Positions 51,971-64,000 of a DNA stretch of 64,000 nt are shown here, one piece after another; position 1 is the stretch's first letter, and each line of letters opens with the position of its first letter. The position numbers were made by a program, and so were the translations under genes. The notes beneath the pieces are model-generated. The model was not told the DNA's origin and made no database searches. It worked only from the letters and a program-made list of their open reading frames with translations. The DNA is from Adineta vaga (lineage: Eukaryota; Rotifera), in contig CP075494.1 of NCBI GenBank assembly GCA_021613535.1, positions 9,052,001 through 9,116,000 of the forward strand. Reading direction: 5' to 3'.

Positions 51971-54373
51971 TTAAATCTTATTAAGTGATTGTAAGGATTG
52001 TGAACGAGCATGAACACGTAATAGACGTTCATATTCTCTTTCATGTGTTTGTAATAAAAGTTGATTTTCACGAATTTGATCACGATGTTTAATTAAACGT
52101 AAATAACTATCTTCACGTTTGGCATGTAACTAAAATAAAACAGATAGAAAGTCATGTGTGCATCTTTTTTTTTAATACTTTATCTAATTTAGCTTTTTCT
52201 TTGACTAATTGTTCTTCTAATTCGTTCTCTTCGTGTTGAGCACGAGCAATTTCTTTTCGAACACGAACAGCATCTGATTTTTTCTTTTTTTGTAAAGTAT
52301 CTTGAAGTTTTTGTACTTCACGTTCTTTTTTACGTCGATCATATTCGGCTTGTTTCAATGATTCACGTAAATCATGTTCGATTTCTTCATTTTTACCAGC
52401 AGTTTTCTGCGTAAAAAAGAGACATATATCGAAACATTTACTATGAATTCTTTACTTGAAAATGTCGTAAGTGATCTTCATGCTCTTGAGTTTCTTGTTC
52501 TGCATAATGAATTTTCGCTTTACTAGCTCCTTCTGCTTCACGTTCTTCTTCTCGTGTAGTTTTCTCACGTAAATATTGAGTCATTAATTGTGTTCGACGA
52601 TGATCAACATCCTAAATTCAAACCAATCATTTTCTTTTGTTGTCTAATGCAAATAACAAACAGTTATTTTAGCCATCAATTCAGCAGCACGACGATCTTG
52701 TTGAGCAACAGCTGCATCTTGATTGAGTTCACGTTGTTTAGCATAGATAGTTTCGAGACGATTTTTTGTATCGATGATTCGACGAGCAGCTAAAACAGGT
52801 CTACGTCATAAAATGTTTAACTCGTTGATAGATACCTTCACGTTGTTTGAGATCAATGAGCGAACGATTCAATGTTACATCCGCAGACAAACGTCTTCTT
52901 TCAAGATCAAAGTTTTTTACATAGATACTTGTCTTACTAAAATGAGATGACATGAAAATTAAACATCAATTATAGTTAGATAAAACACAGATTGATAAAA
53001 GCTATTTCTAAGAACCAAATAGACCTAGTTGCTCACTAAGATTAATGTTCAACAAAAGATAACTTAAGCATTTATAAGTCACATCATCATTTGTAAAAAT
53101 TCCATTAATAAATTTACTTCAATCGTTGTTCAAATGTTTGTTCTTGATTAAGATCATGTTTAATCGTTTGAAGTCGTTCACGACTTGATAAACTATCAAA
53201 CAAATAACATACTATTCTTTTGCAAAACGTTTGTATTTAATTATATATACCTTGAAATTTCATTCTTATCAATTTTACCCTTTTGAGATTCTAAATGAAG
53301 TGCCATAGAAATTTCGCCTAATTCCTTTTTAGTTCGATTCTCTTCGCTCTAAATCAAACAGTGAAAACCTAAAATATTCAATTTTATACGAAGAATAAAA
53401 ATCCAACCGCTTTTTGTTGAAGTTTATCTTCAAAATCTGCATGAAGTTGAGCTAATTGTTGATGTTTCGCTTCTAATTCATTTGCTTTTATCCGATATTG
53501 TCGTGCAAGATCATTACAAACCAGAATATTTCTACGTTCAGCATTTTTACTCGTTTGAAGTAAATCTACCACCTGTTCATTTCGTTGTTTTATTTGCTAA
53601 TCGAATAAGAAAAAACGAACAATAAGAAATTCTTTAGATGATAAACATATCATTACTTGTTCTTTTTTCTTCACTAGTTCTCGTCCATTTCGATCTCTTT
53701 CATCGAAATTATCCGAAGGATATTTTTCTGAATCTAAACGTTTTTTTCCTGCATCTAATAACATGGAAGAATAATCAATTGAAATTGTTATTCTTATTCA
53801 AATCTTACTAAGATTTAATTCTCTTAATGTATGATGTAATGGTCGTTGTTCTCGTTTAACATCATCTTCCGAACGTTTTGATTCGATTTCACTTTGTTTA
53901 GATTTTATTACTTGTTCCTAAATAAAATAAAAAAATGAATTGAGGAAGACTATATTAATATTACATTACCTCAATAAGTCTCATTTGTTTATCATATTCT
54001 TTTTCTTTACTCTCAATATCTGTTGAAATAGCTATTACAGATGGTAATTCCTTTTCAGTTGTTTGTTTGCCCTTTTTTGATACGGATGACGTTGCTTTAT
54101 CCGGTGAAGTATTTTTCGATGATGAGTTTGTTTCATTTTGTTGTCGTTGAAGTGAACGAACACGACGTGAAGAATCTACATAACCACCATTAGTCATATA
54201 ACGACCATGTTTTCTAAATACGGATTATAAAATAAAATCAATTAATTGAACTCATTCTACCGGAGAAAATCAGCATAATTGACAAGATCATCATCATCAT
54301 AAGTAAAAGCACTAGTTTCAGCTATTTCAGCATAACGACTATCAAGTATTGATGGATGAGCAAATTTAGTCAT
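51971..54373 (-). CDS. Long coiled-coil protein, unrecognised
   Basis: Twelve exons (54261-54373, 53970-54213, 53809-53918, 53657-53753, 53408-53596, 53251-53348, 53118-53192, 52836-52936, 52662-52789, 52456-52611, 52179-52406, 51971-52129) join in phase to 565 aa. The first 40 residues are non-coiled (MTKFAHPSILDSRYAEIAET, then an acidic Asp run). A polar Ser/Lys linker follows. From about residue 100 to the end it is almost continuous charged coiled coil (KANELEAKHQQLAQLHADFE, IARAQHEENELEEQLVKEKA). There is no motor, membrane or enzymatic motif. The conserved intron-rich structure and length are typical of ciliary or centrosomal structural proteins, which ciliated rotifers need in number, but I cannot name the family. 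Confidence 0.75.
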
Positions 54374-55736
54374 AATTTATGTATAGATTCTTCTCTTTCA
54401 CTTAATTAATAAGAATAAAGAACGAAAGAACAATTTTTTTCTTCCATCAACATCACGCTTTCATGTTTGTAGACATTTATGTGTATGTTTCTATGCCAAT
54501 GTCAGACATTTTTCAGTCAGAAATACAAATATCATAGAACAGATGGCATTAAATGATGAAATAGAACATTTGTTAATTATTATGTTTTCATCGAAGGTAA
54601 ATATCGATAATTTTACAACATGAGAAGACTTTTAAGAATGTCATCATGAATAAATGTACTCTTTTTTAAAACAATCAACTTATTGAGGTTTTCGAATATT
54701 TTCTAGAAGAAAAAAAATGTCTCCATAATGAAAAACGAGTTTTTCTATTATTAAAATAAAGCAATGCTCTGAGAGTTAATTCAAGCGAACACTCGTTACT
54801 GTTGAGTATAAAAGACACAGACGTTTGTTTATAATTGTTGAAGTCTAATAGAATTCTTTTTAACAATTCTTTGAACATATTTCTATTTCTCTAAGTGTCA
54901 TTTATTTGATCTGTTAAAACTTATACTTGGCATTATTAGTAGAACAATGAATGAAAGGTAAAAATCCTACAGTTTGAATTCTTATGTGGTTTTGAAATGT
55001 GATCTATCAATATTGTTGATTTTATCATCGTTTCCTATGATGAAAATCAAGAGAAAATGTCTCTTGTTCGATTCAGCTTACAAAATGCATAAAATATTTG
55101 TCTTTTCGTGATTAAAATACATGACAAATATATTTTCCAGAAGCGAATGCAACGTGTCAGATAACACAATCTTTCTATTAAATATTTTTCTTGCAATTAC
55201 TCAATGTCATTGTCTTATTGACTAGGAATAAATAAAAATAGAAGAGAAAAGCTTGTCAGACTAACATGTCTACTCTCTCCTTATTCTTGAATAGAACACA
55301 CATACATGTCAATTTTCTTGACATATTAGATTGCTTGAAAGCGTTAAGTCAGAGATCAATCCTGTTCACCAAAAGATAAACTTTAATACTTGAATATTGA
55401 TTTCATTTCATTGTTTTCAATCGATAGTTGCGTATGTATATTGCTCGATTTTGTCATTAGTCAAAGAAAACAAAAAAATAACTGTCTTGACATCCGAAGG
55501 TATTTGTCAAAATCTTTTATTCCTTCACCTTTTCTAGTTTATATGCTTACCAAAAGAAAGGAAGTTGCTTTTCAATAAATATTTATCCTTTGTAATATTT
55601 CCGTTTGACGGAAGTTCTTAATTCCAACGTTTAAAAAGGAATAGAATCAGTTACTACTTAGCTGTGATCATAGTCATGTGTAAATATTCTTTTTTGTTTA
55701 TTCAATAAATCAGATGATTTTTATCTTTATTATTAG
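54374..55736. other. Intergenic, no gene seen
   Basis: About 1.36 kb, AT-rich. An ATGAATGAAAG followed by GTAAAA at 54948-54960 looks like a tiny first exon, but it is out of phase with the exon at 55737. Confidence 0.45.
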
Positions 55737-55926
55737 CAAAGAGACGATCTCCTCAAGCTAATTCTATGCAATGGCCAATAGCAGTGACACGAGCACGTGA
55801 CAATGTATCGTATATGGGACGACGTCGAGCTTTGGATCTCGTTGGAACAAAAGATATACTTCTTATTCATGAACAAATGAAAAAAACCAAACCTTTTAGT
55901 AATTCAAGGAGCGTTCGTCTATTCGG
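55737..55926 (+). CDS. Orphan exon, possible alternative start of the Cav2 gene
   Basis: A 190-nt stretch begins after a good acceptor (TTATTATTAG) and ends TTCGG before GTGGGT. It is open in one frame and has an ATG at 55766 (MQWPIAVTRARDNVSYMGRR and on), with codon use unlike the surrounding AT-rich spacer. From that ATG it ends with two bases over, exactly the phase needed to join the second Cav2 exon at 58576, giving ...[11 protein letters not shown]. The normal first Cav2 exon ends in the same phase. It may therefore be an alternative Cav2 first exon, or an exon of a separate transcript. No family resemblance is seen in the 53 residues. Confidence 0.4.
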
Positions 55927-58120
55927 GTGGGTGAATTTTAGGAATATATATATATATTATATTTAATTTTGTTTTTCTCCGAGGCAAATTTTTTTATTAA
56001 ATAATAAGAAAGAGAAAGAGAGAGGGAGCGCGCGAAAGAACACAATCTACTTTATTTAGTTTTATGCCCGCAAGTAATAAATAATCGTTCTATCAATTAC
56101 TAATCTATGAAAGTTATCTCATATGAACATCACATGTTTTCTTTTTTGATCTGATCATATAAAAGTCTAGAATCAAATAATGTGAACATATTGAATGTCA
56201 TATCATCATACGAATATAACTTGATACTTTCCTATATAACTTCTATCAAATCTATTAATAATTAATGCATAGAAGTCATCAGATATTCTTCGATGAAGTT
56301 CTTAACAGATTACAGATTCATTCTGATGAAATAATTATTATTAATATTCTATTGTTTCGATAGACATAGATCTTCAATTTCTTGGAGTATTCTTAATCTT
56401 TATAATCGATACATGATTCAATGTGTCATCCTTCATATTAGATAAAAATTTGTGTCTATTCAAAGGTTATTAGATTCCGCCGAGAGGTTAACATAGTCAT
56501 ATCAACATATAATAAGTGAAATGAAATAACATAAATAAACGATGAATGATTAATCTATGAACTATCATTGTAATTCGAGAATAATTATCTTCTTTGAACG
56601 ATTCTTTTCCATTTATTTGATGTTGCTTTTTTTGGATAAACGCTTACATCGAGATAATTGTATTAAAAGCCTTTTCCATTAGTAGAGAATTCAACTAGTA
56701 TTACTTCTAGTTCAAATCATTTTGATTGTTTCGCATATATGAAAACGTTTACTATCCATCCTCTTATCATTCGAAGATTCGCCTATCTCAATACTACAAG
56801 CTTTATGTTTACAACAAGCAATATTTATTTTGTTGTAATTAAGTAAATTTACTTTCATTTTGCTAAGTAATATAGAAAAGCATCAATGCATTACTATTCC
56901 AATGATTTTCTCTTCTAATGAGATATTCCTTGTTGATCGTAAACAAGAGAAAAGAAAACTATATAATGTTCTTTCATATCAATATTATGTATTAGTTAGT
57001 TAGGTTTTTTTTTCTTTCAATCTTTTTTTTTGCCATAAATATGCCGTGAAAATGACGTGTCATTACTTTTACACTAGAATCTCATAGGAATAACAATAAC
57101 AGATTTTAGTAACAAATCTTTTGTAAACGTTCGCAATCAACATGTGTTCTGTTGATACAAAGAAATCCGTATAATTATTTGATGAAAAAATAAGATAGAA
57201 TTCGTTTATGAACTGAACCATGAAATGACAAATCTTTTTTGTTTCGTTATGAAATTGTGTGATGATTACCCCTTGAGTATATGTTTCTTTTTATTAACTG
57301 ACATCAAGAAATTGTACTTAAATCACTTTCGTTATGGAAAATTATTTAATCGATATTAGATCAAAGAATAATTTTGGTCGATTTCGTTAATCATTCATAC
57401 ATTATGAATGATAAAGATGATGAAAATCTTCTATTCATTGTCATGTCATTTGTATTTTCTTTGTAAAAGAAAATCTCGAGGATTTTCTCTTTTCTTTTCT
57501 TCTTCGATGAGAGTCTTTGATTAATTATCAAATATACTATTCGAATAATCTGATCTTGTTCTTGTCTTTAGAATTGATCAGAAGATTCGTTGAGGATCAT
57601 CGATCATCTCCGGAAGATCAATCGAATAGAACAAGAAAAGTTTTCTTTTGCTTCTCTACTGCTATTTTTGATTAACTTTCATTTGACAATCAATTCTTTT
57701 CCTTCCACGCTAAGTAGTTGCCTTGTAAAGTAACAAAAATGACGAGAAAAATGCTGTTACATTTTCTCTTGTTTCTTTTCTTCTATACACTATAAAATTG
57801 ATCATCCTGCTCGTTATTCAGATCGACATTGAATGCTCATGTAAATCTTAGTTTCATTCTTGCGCTTAAGTTTTGTTGTTCATTCAATTCTGTTGGGGAA
57901 TCACGTCAAAATGAAGAAGGAGAGAGAAAGAGGGACAGAGGGAGAGAGAGAGAAAGGAGATTGGCTTTGTTCCGTTTTACATTTCCAACATGGTAGAAAA
58001 GGAGAAAAAAAAAGAAAGATTGTTGAACGCCTTTTCTCTTTCTCGTCAGCCAGACCGAGAGTAAAGTCGTGTATGTCAATAGCGTTTATTCTTCATTTTA
58101 CATCTAGCCGCCTTTTTTGC

Positions 58121-58152
<32 letters not shown>

Positions 58153-58280
58153 TCTTTTTTTCTTTCATTTTTTGTTGTATATGTGTGGTGTTGCTTACCA
58201 TTATATGACAACACCCATGTTTCCTTTGCACTGAACACGAGAAAATACGAGATAATCATATAAATATCAAGGCCTAAATC
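55927..58280. other. Upstream region of Cav2, no gene seen
   Basis: About 2.35 kb. A GA-rich run near 57917-57959 and a CT-rich run near 58118-58153 form a rough inverted pair 120-360 bp before the Cav2 ATG. The rest is AT-rich without coding signal. Confidence 0.5.
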
Positions 58281-61200
58281 ATGGGCGATTTTAATAATGT
58301 CTCTGCCATGATCAGGGCCCTGAAAGAAGGTGGCAATTTGGCAGCATTGACCGGCGGTGATCCACATAATCTTCATTCTGGTCGATTCGGTGCATTCAAA
58401 GCTAAATTGAAAAATTATGCTCAAAAAATCAATGCGTCTAATCAACGATCATTATTTATATTTTCAAAAAATAATTGGATACGAAAACGAGCAAACGATG
58501 TCATCGAATGGAAGTAAGTCTTCAATCAAAGTTACGTTCTTTCTCGTTTACATGGAGAAAATTATTTTCATTTAGTCCATTTGAATATATGGTGCTATTA
58601 ACAATTATTGCTAATTGTATTGTTCTGGCACTTGAAGAACATTTACCAAATGAAGATAAAACTACATTAGCAAGATCATTGGTTTGTATCTATTGATAAA
58701 ATAAGAAGAAGAAAAAAGAGGCGTAACAAATGCAATTAATTTAACGAAAATCTTCTTTTTTTGTTCTAGGAAAAAACTGAAATTTATTTCATTGGAATTT
58801 TTTGTTTTGAAGCAGCATTGAAAATTATTGCATTAGGATTTGTTTTACATCGTGGTTCATACCTTCGAAGTCCTTGGAATGCCATGGATTTTGTTGTTGT
58901 CGTTACCGGGTATGAAAGGCTTTTTTGCTCATTAATTGATTTTCATTGATCTCCTTCTATTCATCTTGGTTAATTTAGTTTGGCAACGATTAGTATTAAA
59001 AAGAATACCTCATTTAATTTACGTACGTTGCGTGCGGTACGCGTTCTTCGACCACTTAAACTTGTCTCAGGCATTCCAAGTAATGACTCATCTTCATTAT
59101 AATTAATCCTTTCAAAAACTGTTTATCAATATAATGTAGGTCTTCAAGTGGTGCTTAAATCAATATTAAAAGCCATGGCTCCATTGTTTCAAATCGCTCT
59201 TCTAGTTCTTTTTGCTATTATCATCTTTGCTATCATTGGCCTTGAGCTGTATTCAGGCGTGTTTCATACAACATGTTTTTATGCAAATCGAACAGGTCAG
59301 TACTAGACAACAAAAATGATATGTTCAAGCATAAAACTATCGGAAATGAACTTATTTTGATATTCATCTACAGAATAGTTAGACGTTTTTTTCATCAGTT
59401 TTTCCTCTTCTTCTCCTCCCTCCTCCTCCTCACCGTGTTCCGGTTTGCACAACGGAAAACTATAGAATTAGAACAATTGCAGGATTTCTTTTTCCTTATA
59501 TAAAAACATCAATTATTATTCTTTTTGATAGAATTAGTTCGTTGCTATTTTTTTGTCCATGAACAATGAAAAATTTGAGTAGATGATGAATCATTTTATG
59601 CATCGATAAATCTCAATAATTGTCAGTTGGAAATAGATCATATCATGATGATTCACAACAAGCATTCATTATTATGGAAATCTATTCAAATGTTCAAAAT
59701 AAAGATTTGTTTCGTCAGTTTTACAATATCATATAGAAAGAGAAAGAAATGTAATTCAAAGTCATTTTTCTTAGAAAATCAATCGAGTAAATGTAATCGT
59801 GTGAAGTGCATGAAAGTTAGACGAAGAAAAAAAACGACGCACATGATTGAATTGATTGTCAAAATCAAACTCGAATCTTAGAATTGAAAGGAACAGATGA
59901 TGACACATTGAATATCAAACTGTTCGATCGAGCTATTTCCGCATGACTTCTGTTTGGTATGAACCAATAACAAATTTTTACAATGATTTTCTGCGAAAAA
60001 TTGTTAAGAAAGTTGTTTTCTCAAGAGAATTACTGAATCATCTATGTTTACATGAACTTCAATAGATAAAATAAAAGTACATTAAATTCTGTTATTGATT
60101 ATCTTCTTTTGTTTTTCAGCTGCAGACATCGATAGTGAAGAATGTAAGTGAATAGACAATTCATTTCTTTCATTATTAAACTTCCTTTGTTTTCATTCAT
60201 CTTTTATCAGTAATATTTAAAGGCGAGGACCAAATAGCCACAACATGTGGTATACCCGGGGGTAAATAAAAAAAGACGGATATTTGTTGTTTGTGATCGT
60301 TTTAAATACGTTCATTTATATTAGAACCCGTATGGGGTTGGTTAAATATGAAACATGGAGTGTTTACATGCAATATACCACATGAATCACTTGTTTGTCG
60401 AGAGCATTGGGTCGGTCCAAATCGAGGCATAACAAGTTTTGATAATATTGGTTTTGCTATGCTAACTGTCTTTCAATGTATAACGATGGAAGGATGGACA
60501 CAAGTGCTTTATTGGGTATGTAATCAATAATAAAAAAAGCTATAGAGATTCAATCTATTTTGAATATATATATATATGTATGTAGACAAATGATGCAGTA
60601 GGAACGTTATTTAATTGGCTTTATTTTGTTCCGTTAATTATTCTTGGCTCATTTTTTATGCTTAATCTTGTTCTTGGTGTGTTGAGCGGGTAATTATATA
60701 GAATAATTGAAATTTTTACATTAGTTGTATACATATATCTGTAGAGAGTTTGCCAAAGAAAGAGAACGTGTAGAAAATCGTCGAGCATTTGTGAAAATCC
60801 GTCGTCAACAACAAATTGAAAGAGAATATAATAATTATATTGAATGGATAAATCGAGCTGGTAGGATCAATATTTGTTCTATTCATTGTTTAGTTCTTTC
60901 TTCTTCTTGTTTTCTAGAAGATGTAATTCTAAATGAAGAAAGAACTACTGAACAAGAACGACGTGCAATACATGAAGGTACATGTCGACTTGTTTTTTGT
61001 TAGTTTTTCGTATGTTTTATTTTTGATTTCGTTTTTTTAGCTCGAAAATATGCAGCATTAAAAAAAGTGCGACATATCCGAACAGGAAAGCAACATAGTC
61101 TCGATGATGATGAAGAGGATATTGGTAAGTGTGGAAATAAGATCTGTTTATCCAGAAAAAATTAGATAGTATAGAAAAAGAAGTAAACTTTAACCTGAGA

Positions 61201-63869
61201 GACATTTTAGTCGATGTTAGAAAGAAGAAGAAAATCAACATTGAATGCTCAGAGCATTGTGTAGGAGGGGCCTTTTTTTCCATTTATTTAAACTCGATGA
61301 GAAAATAGAGTTTTTCTTTTAATACAGGACATAATGCATATTGCCTATGGGTATTTCGAGAAGAAGAAGAAAATGTCATCTCTTTGATCGCGTGGTTCAA
61401 ACTCACTCGTAATGAAAACTGACTAGGATTGATGGATTCAGATTCTATCTCTTCACTAAACTTCAATCCTCTCGGTCGAAGAGATTCATTGTCTTAATAA
61501 GAAGTCTAATTTGATTTATGTCACTTGAAAGAAAACGAGATATTCTTGCATGATATAGTTTACTTTAATTTCCTCGAAAACTGATTTAATTTTCTAGGTA
61601 TATAGATACGTCATTCTTCTATTTCCTAAAACTCTATCATTTCAAAAGACTACAAGAAAAAACACTTTGTACTCATTCGAGTGAGACTACTTAAATGAAG
61701 TTTGTTTGTAAAAGCAGTGAGTTATTTATATATCGATGTTTGCAATGACCTTGATACTTACTAATTAGTTGAACCACAATGAACACTATGTGTATGCTAA
61801 TATCGATAATGATAAGGCAATGACTCGATTAATTGTTCAAAAGATATGTTTTGCAATAAAATATATTTTCTATAGACAATGCATTTAATCGTGGTCGTAC
61901 GCCTGGTGTTGAACGACCAAGTCGACCACGAACCTTTACACATCGTTGGAATATTCAACAGCGTGTCATTAAGTAAGAAAAATGATTTTTGATTTCTTTT
62001 CTAACTAGATCTAATCTAATTATATAGGAGTAAAATTCGTATTTTGGTTAAAACACAAGCTTTTTATTGGACTGTTATTGTTCTCGTTTTTCTTAATTCC
62101 GCCTGTGTTGCTATTGAACATGATGGACAAAAACAATATTTAACGGAATTTTTATGTATGTCTAAATTTTCCATGTCATAATACCATTTATTCTTTTCTT
62201 TGCCAAAACAGATTATGCTGAATTTATGTTTCTTGGTTTATTCATTTTTGAAATGCTTTTTAAAATGTATGGTCTTGGTGTTAATCAATATTTTGCTTCG
62301 TCATTTAATATATTCGATTTTATTGTAAGTTTTCTCATTTTCGATTAATAATCATTGGAAATTTTTCGAATAATTTAGGTTATTATTGGTTCGATATTTG
62401 AAGTTATTTGGACACATTTCAATCCAGAAGAATCATTTGGTGTTTCAGTTTTACGTTCTTTACGTTTATTACGAATTTTTAAAGTTACTCGGTTAGTTGA
62501 TTGAAATAGATATGAATAATCCTTGAGAGAAAATACGAATCAAGAATCAAAAAGATTTTAGAACATTCTAGAAGAATAGTGAGAATATTTATAAATCGTT
62601 TTCTAAATGTTTTTTTTATTTTAGACATTGGGCTTCTCTTCGTAATTTAGTTGTCTCACTTTTAAGCAGTATGCGATCCATTGTTAGTTTACTCTTCTTA
62701 CTCTTTTTATTCATTCTCATATTTGCACTATTGGGTATGCAATTATTTGGTGGCGAGTAAGTTCTGCAGGGCTCCATTTCTTGTCAAAAATTTCTGTAAA
62801 TCTTTATTTAATAGATTCAGTTTTGAAGATGGTACGCCATTACAAAATTTTAATAAATTCGCTACTGCACTTATTACTGTCTTTCAAGTAAGAATTTTTC
62901 TATCCAATTCTTTCTTTCTTTCTTTTGTTCAACGGATGAAAAGCAAATTCATTTTGTATATATATAAATATATATTAGATTTTAACTGGTGAAGATTGGA
63001 ATGAAATTATGTACAATGGCATTTCTTCTCAAGGTGGAGCTAGTGGAAAAGGAATGGTCTATTCACTTTATTTTGTTATTCTCGTACTATTTGGCAATTG
63101 TAAGTTTGTTTTATTCTTCATTATTCGATTCTTATACATATATTTTGTTGTTAGATACATTACTGAATGTCTTTTTGGCTATTGCTGTTGATAATTTAGC
63201 TAATGCACACGAACTAACAAAAGATGAAGAAGAAGAACAAGCTGCTGAGGAAGAAGTATGAATCTAATCGTTTCAATTCTATTGAGAAATACTTTTGACA
63301 ACCAATTTTAGAAACGTCAACGGGAAACAAAAGATGTAGAATCAATGTTTAAACTAGGTGCCTCTCCAACTGATACAGCAACAACAAATACACCGAGTAC
63401 TAAACTAAAGAAGCCTGATCAAGAACCATTAATAAAGCGAAATAATCTTCAACAAACGACTAAAAAGACCAATGTTGAAAATACAGTGAAAACAGCTTTT
63501 GATATTCCACCAAATCAGCCTCCAAGCAATTCTAAAGCTGATGATTATCTAGATCGACAAATATTTCAAAAAGCAGACTTAGATTATATTCCTGGTTTGG
63601 ATTATGATCTTGGACCAGTTTTTATTCCAAGTAAAGATATTAGTTCTAGTGATAAAATTCTATTGATATTTAAAATTTATTTTTTCAGCATTGGACAGAT
63701 TACCAGGACTTAATGATCCAGAAGCAGCAAAAGCACGTGCTGAAGCAGCTGCTCGAAAAAGAGAAGCAGAAGCCGCTGCTGAAGCAGAAGCGAGGAAAAA
63801 AGAACAAGCTCGTGTAGTTAAACCCATTCTACCTGCAAGTTCAATGTTTATCTTCAGTAGTACTAATCC
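58281..63869 (+). CDS. Voltage-gated calcium channel alpha-1, Cav2 type, 3' partial
   Basis: Twenty-two exons are visible from 58281-58513 to 63689-63869; a GT donor at 63870 shows that the gene runs past the window. They cover the N-terminus, domains I and II and part of the II-III loop. Domain I has S1 [21 protein letters not shown]4 [20 protein letters not shown] and the selectivity Glu in TMEGW. The AID, where the beta subunit binds, is [19 protein letters not shown], preceded by [16 protein letters not shown], nearly as in human Cav2. Domain II has S4 [16 protein letters not shown] and filter Glu in [12 protein letters not shown]. These sequences favour Cav2 (N, P/Q, R type; presynaptic release) over Cav1. 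The I-II loop is much shorter than in vertebrates and the II-III loop is Ala/Glu/Arg-rich. Large introns are 59296-60119 and 61125-61875. Confidence 0.93.
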
Positions 63870-64000
63870 GTAAGTATGATAAATTAGATTTGAATTCGGA
63901 ATTCACTGTCTATAAATTTCTCTTTGACCTTATTCTTTCACATGGATTTTCTTAAGATAAGATCTATGTATGATCCGCAATATTCATTAACATTACTATA

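Noticed and set aside
57860-58234. 124-codon open frame before Cav2
   Set aside because: It reads through the GA and CT simple repeats (Arg/Glu and Leu/Ser runs) and has no family pattern; it is overlapped by an equally low-complexity frame on the other strand.

Overview
The window looks like nuclear DNA of a small invertebrate, most probably a bdelloid rotifer. It is AT-rich, most introns are only 50-70 nt with plain GT-AG ends, genes are compact and often convergent or tandem, and the clear orthologues are metazoan (PI4K2, RACGAP1, PPP2R3, UBASH3, SLC30A, DNAJC3, ATP6V0B, CACNA1-type Cav2). Two GPCRs, an ARM-TIR-SAM protein and a decayed F-box gene fit families I know to be expanded in bdelloids. 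The species call is inference; the animal, short-intron nature is seen directly. All exon joins below were read by hand from splice signals and checked for phase.

Layout. 1-3211 (+): 3' part of an ARM/HEAT-TIR-SAM protein, open at the left edge. 3779-5887 (-): type II phosphatidylinositol 4-kinase. 5.9-18.7 kb: gene-poor, with two rhodopsin-like GPCRs (9668-11298 and 15079-16158, both +) and a small single-pass membrane protein (17314-17643, +). 18719-20391 (-): a dead dual-specificity-phosphatase-like protein. 22140-24919 (-): an NDRG-family protein with a second possible first exon at 26348-26410. 28057-30353 (-): RacGAP1. 30865-33761 (-): PP2A B'' subunit. 33870-35308 (-): UBASH3-type histidine phosphatase, only 108 bp upstream of the PP2A gene. 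36505-38259 (-): secreted endoglycoceramidase-like GH5 enzyme. 38983-39597 (-): sigma-class GST. 40427-41407 (-): F-box pseudogene. 41904-42861 (+): THOC7. 42964-44507 and 46262-47880 (both -): tandem SLC30A zinc transporters. 48491-50375 (+): DNAJC3. 50756-51544 (-): V-ATPase proteolipid c''. 51971-54373 (-): unrecognised coiled-coil protein. 55737-55926 (+): orphan exon. 58281-64000 (+): 5' half of a Cav2 calcium channel, running off the right edge.

Most genes are unrelated housekeeping or signalling loci, so I see no single cluster-encoded pathway. The most interesting signals are organisational. First, several genes have a strong splice acceptor just before the ATG with no evident donor, and UBASH3/PPP2R3 are packed like an operon, both as expected for spliced-leader trans-splicing. 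Second, NDRG and Cav2 each have a second, phase-compatible candidate first coding exon. Third, the two zinc transporters share a nearly identical 3' half, introns included, while their 5' halves have diverged. Fourth, two phosphatase-fold proteins have lost key active-site residues, whereas the TIR protein keeps the glutamate expected for NAD cleavage. I found no tRNA, rRNA, CRISPR or intact transposon.
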